Assembly (NCBI RefSeq): GCF_001984195.1
Contig: NZ_MTQN01000011.1
Coordinates: 434,001 to 498,000 of the forward strand
Length of the DNA stretch: 64,000 nt
Reading direction: 5' to 3'
From: Kribbella sp. ALI-6-A
GTDB lineage: Bacteria > Actinomycetota > Actinomycetes > Propionibacteriales > Kribbellaceae
Both the position numbers and the translations under genes were made by a program. Under the pieces are notes generated by a model. That model was not told where the DNA came from and made no database searches. It saw only the letters and a list, made by a program, of their open reading frames with translations. Below are positions 7,321 to 15,311 of the stretch, in pieces. Within the stretch, counting starts at the first letter, position 1. Each line of letters starts with the position of its first letter.

Positions 7321-9432
7321 AACCTGCAGCAGCTGATCGACGAAGCGGTCGCGATCGAGACCGACGAGGTCGTCACGCACGCGCACAGCCGCGACGTCGT
7401 GCTGCCGAACAACGCCGGCACACTCGCGCTGATCACGCTCGACAACGGCCACGACCACACCAAGCCGAACACGTTCGGCCCGAAGGGTCTGGCCGAGCTG
7501 AACGCCGCGATCGACGCGGCGCTGGCCCGCGACGACGTCGCCGCGATCGCCGTCACCGGCAAGCCGTTCATCCTGGCCGCGGGCGCCGATCTCACCGGCG
7601 TACCGAAGCTGGTCGACCGCGAGCAGGCGCTGAACCTCGGCCGGATCGGCCACGGCGTGATGCGCAAGCTGGTCGACGGCGGCAAGCCCAGCTTCGGCTT
7701 CGTCAACGGCGTCGCGCTCGGCGGCGGCCTCGAGGTCGCGCTGCACGCGCAGTACCGGACCGTCTCGGTGGCCGCCGGGATGATCTCCACGCCGGAGGTC
7801 TTCCTCGGCCTGCTGCCGGGCTGGGGCGGCAACTTCCTGCTGCCGAACCTGATCGGCGCCGACAAGGCCGTCAAGGTCGTGGTCGAGAACGCCCTGAACC
7901 AGAACAAGATGCTGTCCGGCCCGGAGGCGGTCAAGCTCGGCATCGGCGACGTGCTGCTGGACTCGGCCGACTTCCTCGAGCAGTCGATCCTGTGGGCGAG
8001 CAAGGTGCTGACCGGCGAGATCACCGTCGAGCGCCCGGAGATCGACCGGGGCGACGCGTGGGACGCGGCGGTGGCCCGCGGCAAGGCGTTCGCCGACCTC
8101 AAGGTCAGCGGTGCCGCCCCGGCGCCGTACCGGGCGCTGGAGCTGATCGCGGCGGCCAAGGACAACGACCGCGACCGTGGCTTCGCGGCCGAGGACGAGG
8201 CGCTGGCCGACCTGATCATGAGCGAGGAGCTGCGCAGCGGGCTCTACGCGTTCGATCTGGTGAACAAGCGGGCCAAGCGCCCGGCCGGTGCGCCGGACAA
8301 GTCGCTGGCCCGCCCGGTGAACAAGGTCGGCGTCGTCGGCGCCGGCTTGATGGCCGGTCAGCTCGCGCTGCTGTTCGTCCGCCGCCTCGAGGTGCCGGTC
8401 GTACTGACCGACCTCGACCAGGAACGGGTCGACCGCGGCGTCGGCTACGTGCACGGTGAGATCGACAAGCTGCTCGGCAAGGGCCGGATCCGCCCGGACA
8501 AGGCCAACCAGCTCAAGGCGCTGGTCACCGGTTCGGTCGACCGAACCGTGTTCGCCGACGCGGACTTCGTGATCGAGGCGGTGTTCGAGGAGCTGCAGCT
8601 GAAGAAGACGATCTTCGCCGACCTGGAGAAGATCGTCACGCCGGAGGCGATCCTGGCCACCAACACCTCGTCGCTGCCGATCACCGAGATGGCGGCCGAC
8701 TTGCAGCACCCCGAGCGCGTCGTCGGGTTCCACTTCTTCAACCCGGTCGCGGTGTTGCCGCTGCTGGAGATCATCCGCGCCGACCAGACCGACGACGCCA
8801 CCTTGGCGACGGCGTTCGCGGTGGGCAAGAAGCTGAAGAAGTCGTGCGTGCTGGTCAAGGACGCGCCGGCCTTCGTGGTGAACCGGCTGCTGACCCGGTT
8901 CCTCGGGGAGGTCAGCGCGGCCGTCGACGAGGGCACGCCGATTCCCGAAGCGGACAAGGCGTTGTCGGCCCTCGGCCTGCCGATGCCGCCGTTCGTGCTG
9001 CTGCAGCTGGTCGGTCTGCCGGTCGCGCTGCACGTCGCCGAGACGATGAACCGGGCCTACCCGGACCGGTTCGCGGTGTCGGAGAACCTCGCCAAGGTAG
9101 TTGCCGCAGGCAAGAGTTCGTTCTACGTCTGGAGCGCGGACGGCAAGCCGTCGGTCGATCCTGAGGTCGAGGCGCTGGTGACGGTCGGCGACAAGCCGTC
9201 CAGCGCCGACGAGCTGCGCACCCGGGTGCTGACCGCGCTGGCCGAGGAGATCCGGATCATGCTCGACGAGGGTGTGGTCGCCGAGGCGCAGGACATCGAT
9301 CTGTGTCTGCTGCTCGGCGCCGGCTGGCCGTTCCACCTCGGCGGCATCACGCCGTACCTGGACCGCTCGGGCATCGCCGAGAAGGTCAACGGCAAGCGGT
9401 TCCTGCCCAAGGGCGTGGCCTCGCTGGCCTGA
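7318..9432 (+). CDS. fadB: Bifunctional enoyl-CoA hydratase / 3-hydroxyacyl-CoA dehydrogenase
   Basis: Carries out the hydration and NAD-dependent oxidation steps of beta-oxidation. The N-terminal crotonase domain (about residues 20-290) has the oxyanion motifs GKPFILAAGADLTG and ALGGGLEVALH. The C-terminal dehydrogenase domain starts with VGVVGAGLMAGQLA (dinucleotide fold, about residue 335), followed by NTSSLPITEMA and the HFFNPV segment. Length is 704 residues, typical of FadB/FadJ alpha subunits. The GTG at 7318 lies in the right arm of an inverted repeat and is preceded by GAGGAG. Ends before a strong hairpin. Confidence 0.93.
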   Translation: MNLQQLIDEAVAIETDEVVTHAHSRDVVLPNNAGTLALITLDNGHDHTKPNTFGPKGLAELNAAIDAALARDDVAAIAVTGKPFILAAGADLTGVPKLVDREQALNLGRIGHGVMRKLVDGGKPSFGFVNGVALGGGLEVALHAQYRTVSVAAGMISTPEVFLGLLPGWGGNFLLPNLIGADKAVKVVVENALNQNKMLSGPEAVKLGIGDVLLDSADFLEQSILWASKVLTGEITVERPEIDRGDAWDAAVARGKAFADLKVSGAAPAPYRALELIAAAKDNDRDRGFAAEDEALADLIMSEELRSGLYAFDLVNKRAKRPAGAPDKSLARPVNKVGVVGAGLMAGQLALLFVRRLEVPVVLTDLDQERVDRGVGYVHGEIDKLLGKGRIRPDKANQLKALVTGSVDRTVFADADFVIEAVFEELQLKKTIFADLEKIVTPEAILATNTSSLPITEMAADLQHPERVVGFHFFNPVAVLPLLEIIRADQTDDATLATAFAVGKKLKKSCVLVKDAPAFVVNRLLTRFLGEVSAAVDEGTPIPEADKALSALGLPMPPFVLLQLVGLPVALHVAETMNRAYPDRFAVSENLAKVVAAGKSSFYVWSADGKPSVDPEVEALVTVGDKPSSADELRTRVLTALAEEIRIMLDEGVVAEAQDIDLCLLLGAGWPFHLGGITPYLDRSGIAEKVNGKRFLPKGVASLA

Positions 9433-9450
9433 CACCACCTCCCCGAATTG

Positions 9451-9489
9451 CTGGGGCCGGTCCGGGCCGGAAGCCCGGACCGGCCCCAG
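9451..9489. terminator. Bidirectional terminator hairpin between fadB and peptidase gene
   Basis: A perfect 17-bp stem (9451-9467 with 9473-9489) closes a 5-nt loop, with no U-tract. It lies 18 bp after the fadB stop and 8 bp from the stop of the convergent gene. Confidence 0.8.
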
Positions 9490-9497
9490 CAGCACGA

Positions 9498-10817
9498 TCA
9501 GCCGCGGAATTTCCTGACCGCCGCGGCCAGCCCGGCCGGAGTCTTGCCGGTGTGGCGCTTCAGGATCGCGCTGTACGCCGCCTCGCTGGTGCCGTGCACG
9601 GCCAGGTCGGCGTACAGGGCAGCGACCTTCTTGATGCCGATGTCGTCGGCCAGGTACTCCACCGCCCACCAGCTCTGGCCGTAGGCGCGATCCCCGTTCT
9701 CGTCGAAGCCGGCGCTGTCGGGCAGCTTCTTCATGCCCGGCAGGTACTTCGAGCGCACGCTGCGCCGGTAGGGATCGACGGTCCACTGCGGATCGTCCTC
9801 GACCGACCGGCACCGCACGTACTCGGCCAGGCCCTCGGCCAGCCAGATCGGCACCTGGCCGCCCAGCGGCACAGTCGCGACGTGCGTCATCTCGTGCACC
9901 AGCAGGTCCTCGTCGAGCTCCTTGCGCAGCGCGGGATTGACCACGATCCGGCTGCCCACCGGCGCGCCCTTGGTGCGCCCGGCCTGGTCTCTGTCGTACA
10001 AGGTGACCGCCTTGGCGGCGATCGTCCAGCCGCGGCCGTTCCCCGTCGTCCACAGCGTCGCCATCACGCGCGGCTCGGCCATCGCGACCACCATCACCGA
10101 GCCGTCCCACCCCCGCGGCCAGTGCCGGCGGACGGCATCGACCGCGTCCTCGGAGATCCGGGCGATCTTCCGCCCGAGCGCGAGCTCACGCCGGTCGACC
10201 ACCACGACGACCTTGCCGCGGCGGACCAGCTCGACCTCCTGGAAGTCCCACGGCTGCCGGTGCCCGTCGCGGCTCAGCGTCTCGTCGATCCCGCCGTCCT
10301 CGACCAGCAACCACAGGTTCGACCGCTGCACGAATGTGTAGCCGAGATCGGTCTGCACCGGCCGCGGGTCCACTCCGGCGATCTGGTACCGCATCATCAC
10401 CCGGGTGGTGTACGTCGTGGGGCCGAACTTCTCGGCGAGCTGCGGCGCCGCCCAGGTGTCGGCGGTGAAGTACTTCAGGCTGCTGAACCTGAACTTGCGA
10501 AGGTTCACGAACAGCAGCCGCTGCCGCGCGACCAGCTTCGGCTGCTTCGGGTCGACGGCCGCCAGGAAACCCTCCAGGTCGCCCGAGAGCACCGCGACCG
10601 CCCGCTTGCCGAGCAGGAGGTCGACCTCGCGTTGCCGGCTCTTCTTCGCCGCCTCGCTCAGCTCCGGCGTCGTCTGGTTGCCCGGAGCACCCAGCACCGC
10701 CGCCGTACCGCCGGTCGGTCCACTGCCGTCTCCCGACCGGGTGACGGCCACTGCCCCGGCGGCCCCGGTGATGGCGACCGCGGCCACGGCCGCCACCAGG
10801 CGTCTCGGGTGCTTCAT
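9498..10817 (-). CDS. Membrane-anchored HExxH peptidase, paralog 1 (peptidase MA-like)
   Basis: 439 residues. An N-terminal hydrophobic segment (LVAAVAAVAITGAAGAVAV, about 7-25) anchors or exports the protein. A middle region with RMRYQI-type and LGYTFVQR motifs looks like an NTF2-like fold (inference). The zinc site is HEMTH at 308-312, followed by the downstream glutamate in WLAEGLAEY, the gluzincin pattern of peptidase-MA proteins. The substrate is unknown. Two paralogs follow at 12415 and 13932. CAGGAT ends 6 nt before the ATG, suggesting a leaderless start. Confidence 0.8.
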   Translation of the reverse strand: MKHPRRLVAAVAAVAITGAAGAVAVTRSGDGSGPTGGTAAVLGAPGNQTTPELSEAAKKSRQREVDLLLGKRAVAVLSGDLEGFLAAVDPKQPKLVARQRLLFVNLRKFRFSSLKYFTADTWAAPQLAEKFGPTTYTTRVMMRYQIAGVDPRPVQTDLGYTFVQRSNLWLLVEDGGIDETLSRDGHRQPWDFQEVELVRRGKVVVVVDRRELALGRKIARISEDAVDAVRRHWPRGWDGSVMVVAMAEPRVMATLWTTGNGRGWTIAAKAVTLYDRDQAGRTKGAPVGSRIVVNPALRKELDEDLLVHEMTHVATVPLGGQVPIWLAEGLAEYVRCRSVEDDPQWTVDPYRRSVRSKYLPGMKKLPDSAGFDENGDRAYGQSWWAVEYLADDIGIKKVAALYADLAVHGTSEAAYSAILKRHTGKTPAGLAAAVRKFRG

Positions 10818-10821
10818 GACT

Positions 10822-10857
10822 CGATCCTGCCCTCAGCCGACATCGACTGAGGGATCG
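10822..10857. terminator. Bulged hairpin between permease and peptidase paralog 1
   Basis: CCCTCAG (10830-10836) pairs with CTGAGGG (10847-10853), extended after a bulge by CGAT and ATCG. It lies 6-41 bp downstream of the permease stop on the minus strand. It also overlaps the putative -10 (CAGGAT) of the next gene, so the role is uncertain. Confidence 0.4.
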
Positions 10858-10862
10858 TACCG

Positions 10863-12344
10863 TCAGGCCCGGGTGATCTCCCCGGTCTGCTCCTCGCGGC
10901 CGACGCGACTGCGGCGGTAACCGTAGACGGCGTACAGGGCGAAGCCGATCGCCATCCAGATCGCGAACCGCAGCCAGGTTTCCAGCGACAGGTTCAGCAT
11001 CAGGTAGATGCAGATCAGCGCGGCCAGGATCGGGACCACCGGGTTGCCCGGCACCCGGAACGAGCGCTCGATGTCCGGGCGGCGCCGGCGCAGCAGCGGG
11101 ACGGCGATCGCGACCATCGTGAACGCGGCCAGCGTGCCGATGTTCACCATCTCCTCGAGCTTGCCGATCGGGGTCAGCCCGGCCACCAGCGCAACGAGCA
11201 GACCGATGCCGAGCGTCAGCCGGTACGGCGTACCGAACTTCGGGTGCGTCTTGCCCAGCTTGGCCGGCACCAGGTGGTCGCGGCTCATCGCGAACACGAC
11301 CCGCGCGGCGCCGATCATCAGCGTCAGCACGACGGTGGTCAGACCCGCGACCGCGCCGGCCGAGATCAGCGTCGCGAAGCCGGGACGTCCGACCGACCGG
11401 AACGCCTCGGCCAGCGCCGCCTCACCGTTGATGTCCTTGTAGTTGACCATGCCGGTGATCACGATGCAGACCAGCACGTAGAGCACGGTGCAGATCGCCA
11501 GCGAGCCGATGATGCCGCGGGGCAGGTCGCGCTGCGGGTTCTTGGCCTCCTCGGCGGTGGTGGCGACGACGTCGAAGCCGATGAACGCGAAGAACACCAG
11601 CGAGGCGCCCGAGACCAGGCCCATCACGCCGAACGTCGACGGCGTGAACCCGAACAGTGCCTGGAACAACGGGGTCGTGATGCTGACCTCACCGCTCTCG
11701 GACGGCACGCTGTCGGGGATGAACGGCGTCAGGTTCGAGCCCTTGACGTAGAACAGGCCGGCGACGATCACGAACAGCACCACGAACAGCTTGACCGCGA
11801 CCAGCGCCAGGTTGACCCGCAGCGACTCCTTGATGCCGATCGTGGCCAGGACCGTCAGCACGATCACCAGCAGCATCGCCAGCACGTTGACGCTGGAGTC
11901 CGGACCGATCGCCTCCGGCCAGCCCAGCCCGATCTGCTCCAGGAACAGCGCGGCGTACGTCGACCAGCCCTGCGCCACGACGCTTGCCCCGAGCATCAGT
12001 TCCAGCAGCAGGTCCCAGCCGATGATCCAGGCGAAGATCTCGCCCAGCGAGAAGTACGAGAACGTGTACGCCGAGCCCGACACCGGAACGGTCGAGGAGA
12101 ACTCGGCGTAGCACAGGGCCGCGAGACCGCAGCAGATCGCGGCGAGCACGAACGACAACGCGATGCTCGGCCCGGCGTAGGCCTGGGCGGCGCGGCCGGT
12201 CAGCGTGAAGATGCCGGCGCCGATGATGACGCCGATGCCGAACACGGTCAGGTCCAGCGCGGTGAGGCGTTTCTTGAGCTGGTACTCCGGCTCGTCGGTG
12301 TCCGCGATCGACTGCTCGATCGTCTTGGTCCGCAACAAACTCAT
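10863..12344 (-). CDS. APC-family amino acid permease (cationic amino acid transporter type)
   Basis: 493 residues with about 12-14 hydrophobic segments. The N-terminal LTALDLTVFGIGVIIGAGIF motif and TGRAAQAYAGPSIALSF are typical of the CAT/YfnA subgroup of the amino acid-polyamine-organocation superfamily. A conserved SFIAFIGFDVVATTAEE-like segment is present (FFAFIGFDVVATTAEEAKNP). The ATG at 12344 has a strong AAGGAGG upstream on the minus strand. It sits between two paralogous metallopeptidases in the same orientation, which raises the possibility that it imports peptidase products; this is inference. Confidence 0.92.
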   Translation of the reverse strand: MSLLRTKTIEQSIADTDEPEYQLKKRLTALDLTVFGIGVIIGAGIFTLTGRAAQAYAGPSIALSFVLAAICCGLAALCYAEFSSTVPVSGSAYTFSYFSLGEIFAWIIGWDLLLELMLGASVVAQGWSTYAALFLEQIGLGWPEAIGPDSSVNVLAMLLVIVLTVLATIGIKESLRVNLALVAVKLFVVLFVIVAGLFYVKGSNLTPFIPDSVPSESGEVSITTPLFQALFGFTPSTFGVMGLVSGASLVFFAFIGFDVVATTAEEAKNPQRDLPRGIIGSLAICTVLYVLVCIVITGMVNYKDINGEAALAEAFRSVGRPGFATLISAGAVAGLTTVVLTLMIGAARVVFAMSRDHLVPAKLGKTHPKFGTPYRLTLGIGLLVALVAGLTPIGKLEEMVNIGTLAAFTMVAIAVPLLRRRRPDIERSFRVPGNPVVPILAALICIYLMLNLSLETWLRFAIWMAIGFALYAVYGYRRSRVGREEQTGEITRA

Positions 12345-12414
12345 CAACGCCTCCTTGGATCGGACGGAACATCCCCGAGGGTGCTCCCCTGACGCCATGA
12401 GGTCAATCCGCCAC

Positions 12415-13791
12415 TCAGCGTTGGGGCCGGTACGCCTTCAGTGAGATCCACAACGTTGCTTCGGTGTACCCAGTTCGGGTCAGCAGGATGCGGTCGCGAT
12501 TGGCCTGGTCGGTGCCGTGCCGGGCCAGGTCCTCGTACAACTCCTCCACCGCCCGGATGCCGAGCTCGCGGACCAGGAAGCGCACGGCCAGCCAGCTCAC
12601 GCCGTACACGTCGGCGTTGCTTTGGTAGAAGCCGAGATCCGACGGCAGCGCGGACAGTCCGGGCAGCGCCTGGTCGATCACCTCCTGCTCCCACTGGGCG
12701 ACCTCACCCGGCCCGCTGACCGCCTCGATCCCGCGCCAGGACACGTATTCGGCGGCGCCCTCGGCCAGCCAGAGCGGTTCGTAGCCGCCGAGGTCGGCGG
12801 TGGCCACGTGGGTGATCTCGTGCGACAGCAGGATCTCGTCGATCCGGTCGCGCTCCTTGGGATTGACCACGATGTACGCGCCGCCGACCGTTCCGTCCGC
12901 GGTGTCCTGACCGGGCAGCGAGGTGAACGTCGAGCCGGCGCTGGCCGCGGACTCGACGTCCTCGTCGGCGAACCGCGCGTCCCGGACCTCGGTGTCGTCC
13001 AGCGCCGCGATCAGCACCGACCCACGCCAGCGTCGCGGCCAGTAGCCCGCGACCTGGGCCAGCGCTTCGTTGGCCTCGGCAACGATCGCCTCGGCCCGGT
13101 CGGTGTCGCCCTTCTCCACGATCGCCAGCACCCGCGGCCCGCGCCGGACCTCGATCCGGCCCAGGTCCCACGGCTCGCGGTGCGCGGTCGGGCCGAGCTC
13201 GTCGTCCAGGTCGTCGTCGTCGGTGATGATCCACCGGCCGCCGCGACTGACGAACGTGTAGCCGAGCTCGGTGGTCACCGGGTCGTGGTCGACCTTCGGG
13301 ATCTGGTACCGCATCAGCACCCGGACCAGGTACGTCGACGGGCCGTGCTCGCGGACCACCGTCTGGTCGAACCGCTCCTCGGCCTGGCTGTAGCCGATCT
13401 CGGCGAAGCGCAGGTCGACCAGGTTCGCGAACAGCGTGCGCTGCTCCTGCCGCAGCTTGGTGTCGGCCGGGTCGACGTCGGCCAGGAACAGCCGCTCGTT
13501 GCCGGTCCGGACCGCCTTCGCGCGGCGCAGCAGAATGGTGTCCACGGCGAGCCGCCGGGCGGCGATCGCGGCCGCGGTCTTGGACGGCGGCTTGTTGCTC
13601 TGGTTCGGTGGGGCGCTCGGAGTGGCGGTCACCGGGGGCCGGCTGCGGGCGTCGTCCTCGCGCTGCTCGACGGCGTACGCGACGCCGCCACAGGTCAGCG
13701 CGACCACCACCAGCAGACCCAGCCAGCGGCGGGGTCCGGGGGGCGGTGCCTGAGCACCGCGCCGGGCAGCCTCAGGGGGTGACACACTCAC
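12415..13791 (-). CDS. Membrane-anchored HExxH peptidase, paralog 2
   Basis: 458 residues. A proline-rich cytoplasmic N-terminus precedes one transmembrane segment (WLGLLVVVALTCGGVAYAV, about 23-41). The central EQRTLFANL and ELGYTFVSRGG segments match paralogs 1 and 3. The zinc motif is HEITH at 324-328, with the third ligand in WLAEGAAEYVSW. The start is GTG at 13791, with GGAGGA some distance upstream. Its sequence diverges from paralog 1 except in the motifs, so the duplication is old. It ends 70 bp before the permease start. Confidence 0.8.
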   Translation of the reverse strand: MSVSPPEAARRGAQAPPPGPRRWLGLLVVVALTCGGVAYAVEQREDDARSRPPVTATPSAPPNQSNKPPSKTAAAIAARRLAVDTILLRRAKAVRTGNERLFLADVDPADTKLRQEQRTLFANLVDLRFAEIGYSQAEERFDQTVVREHGPSTYLVRVLMRYQIPKVDHDPVTTELGYTFVSRGGRWIITDDDDLDDELGPTAHREPWDLGRIEVRRGPRVLAIVEKGDTDRAEAIVAEANEALAQVAGYWPRRWRGSVLIAALDDTEVRDARFADEDVESAASAGSTFTSLPGQDTADGTVGGAYIVVNPKERDRIDEILLSHEITHVATADLGGYEPLWLAEGAAEYVSWRGIEAVSGPGEVAQWEQEVIDQALPGLSALPSDLGFYQSNADVYGVSWLAVRFLVRELGIRAVEELYEDLARHGTDQANRDRILLTRTGYTEATLWISLKAYRPQR

Positions 13792-13890
13792 GTCGGGTCG
13801 ATTCCTCCGGTCCGCCCGTCCAGCGACAGCCCGGCTACCCTACTCGGTCCAGCCGGATCCACCACCGACACGCCGGGTATACAACTTGCC

Positions 13891-13913
13891 CCGGGATTCC
13901 CTGGGAATCCCGG
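13891..13913. terminator. Hairpin downstream of peptidase paralog 3
   Basis: CCGGGATTCC (13891-13900) and GGAATCCCGG (13904-13913) form a 10-bp stem with a CTG loop, 19 bp after the paralog 3 stop and upstream of paralog 2. It suggests the paralogs are separate transcription units. Confidence 0.6.
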
Positions 13914-13931
13914 AACCGGTTTCATCATCGG

Positions 13932-15311
13932 TCAGGCCGCCGCGGCGGCTTTCAGTGCCCGGAAGAGGCCCGCCTCGGTGATGCCGAGATGCTCCATCAT
14001 GATCCGGTCGCGCTCCCGCTGCGTCTGCCCGAGCGCGGCCATCTCCTGGTAGAGCGTGACCAGCTCCGTACCGCCGTACCGCTCGTGGATCAGGTCGACG
14101 GCCAGCCAGGCCAGCGGGTACGACGCGACCGAGTCGCGGAAGAACGTCGCGTCCGGGGGCAGTGCCTTCGCCTTGGCCAGGTACTTGGTGCGGACGGTCT
14201 GCCGGTAGGTGCCGACCGCGAGATCCCGCGCGCCGTCCATCGGCAGGAACTCGACCCAGGTCGCGGCTCCTTCGACCAGCCAGCGCGGGGCGAACGGCCC
14301 GTACGGCGCGGTGGCGACGTGGGTGAACTCGTGTGCGAGCGTCCGGGCGTCGACCTTGCCGCGGTTGCGCGGGTTGATCACGACGTAGGAGTCGGTGCGC
14401 TCCCCCACGCCGCTGACCTCGCCGGGCAGCGACCGGTAGACCCAGGTCGCCATCGCGAGCGCGTCCTCGGCGTTTTTCGGCAGGGTGTAGTCGGCGCCCC
14501 GGACGATCTTGTCGTCGAGCGCGATCACGACGCCCGCGCCGGTCCAGCCGCCGGGCCAGCTGCGGCTCACCGCCGTGACCGCGCTACCGGCCTTGGCGAG
14601 CAGGCTCGTCGCCAGCCTGGCCTGGTCCTTCTCCACCACGACCAGCGTCCGGGCGCCGCGCTTGACCAGCACCTCGCCGACGTCCCACGCCTCCTGGTGG
14701 GAGCCGCGCGGGAGGCGCCTGTCGAGGTCGGTGTCGGAGACGAGCATCCATCGGTTGCCGGGGCGCTGGACGAACGTGTAGCCGAGCATCGTCCGCGCCG
14801 GGACCGGGTCGATGCCGCGGATCTGGTAGGTCATCGCGATCGCGACGACGAAGGTGCTCGGGCCGTAGCGATCGGTGATGGCCTGGTCGTACTGCTCCTG
14901 GAGGCGCTCGTAGCGCAGGCTGGAGAACCCGAACTGGCGCAGGTTGGCGAACAGCGTGCGCTGCCGGGCGACCAGCGCCTTGTTGGCCGGGTTGACCGCC
15001 GCGAGGAACTGGTCCGGCTTGTTCAGCTTGACCGCCTCCGCCCGGGCCGCCAGGACGGCGTCCACCCCGGAGGCTCGCGCGGCGCGATCGATCTCAGGCG
15101 TTTTCGGAGCGGCGCCCGTAGCCGCCGGCGGCGACGTACTGCCGGTGCCGGACTTGTGCAGCGCCAGTCCCCCGGCGACGGCGGTCGCCACCAGGAGCAG
15201 AGCGATCAGAACCGGCCCGACGCCTCGCCGCCGCGGTGCTGCCGCGTGACGACCCCGGACCGGCTCCGGGTCAGGCGCCGCGGGGCCGGCCGCGCGCGGT
15301 GTCGGGCTCAC
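13932..15311 (-). CDS. Membrane-anchored HExxH peptidase, paralog 3
   Basis: 459 residues. A basic, proline-rich N-terminus is followed by one transmembrane segment (VGPVLIALLLVATAVAGGLAL, within about 31-51; type II topology). RQRTLFANLRQFGFSSLRY and LGYTFVQRPG match the other two copies. The zinc motif is HEFTH at 327-331, with WLVEGAATWVEF downstream. The GTG at 15311 overlaps the 3' end of dxs by 41 bp; a later start would remove the overlap but would shorten the cytoplasmic tail. The overlap implies co-transcription with dxs. Confidence 0.8.
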   Translation of the reverse strand: MSPTPRAAGPAAPDPEPVRGRHAAAPRRRGVGPVLIALLLVATAVAGGLALHKSGTGSTSPPAATGAAPKTPEIDRAARASGVDAVLAARAEAVKLNKPDQFLAAVNPANKALVARQRTLFANLRQFGFSSLRYERLQEQYDQAITDRYGPSTFVVAIAMTYQIRGIDPVPARTMLGYTFVQRPGNRWMLVSDTDLDRRLPRGSHQEAWDVGEVLVKRGARTLVVVEKDQARLATSLLAKAGSAVTAVSRSWPGGWTGAGVVIALDDKIVRGADYTLPKNAEDALAMATWVYRSLPGEVSGVGERTDSYVVINPRNRGKVDARTLAHEFTHVATAPYGPFAPRWLVEGAATWVEFLPMDGARDLAVGTYRQTVRTKYLAKAKALPPDATFFRDSVASYPLAWLAVDLIHERYGGTELVTLYQEMAALGQTQRERDRIMMEHLGITEAGLFRALKAAAAA

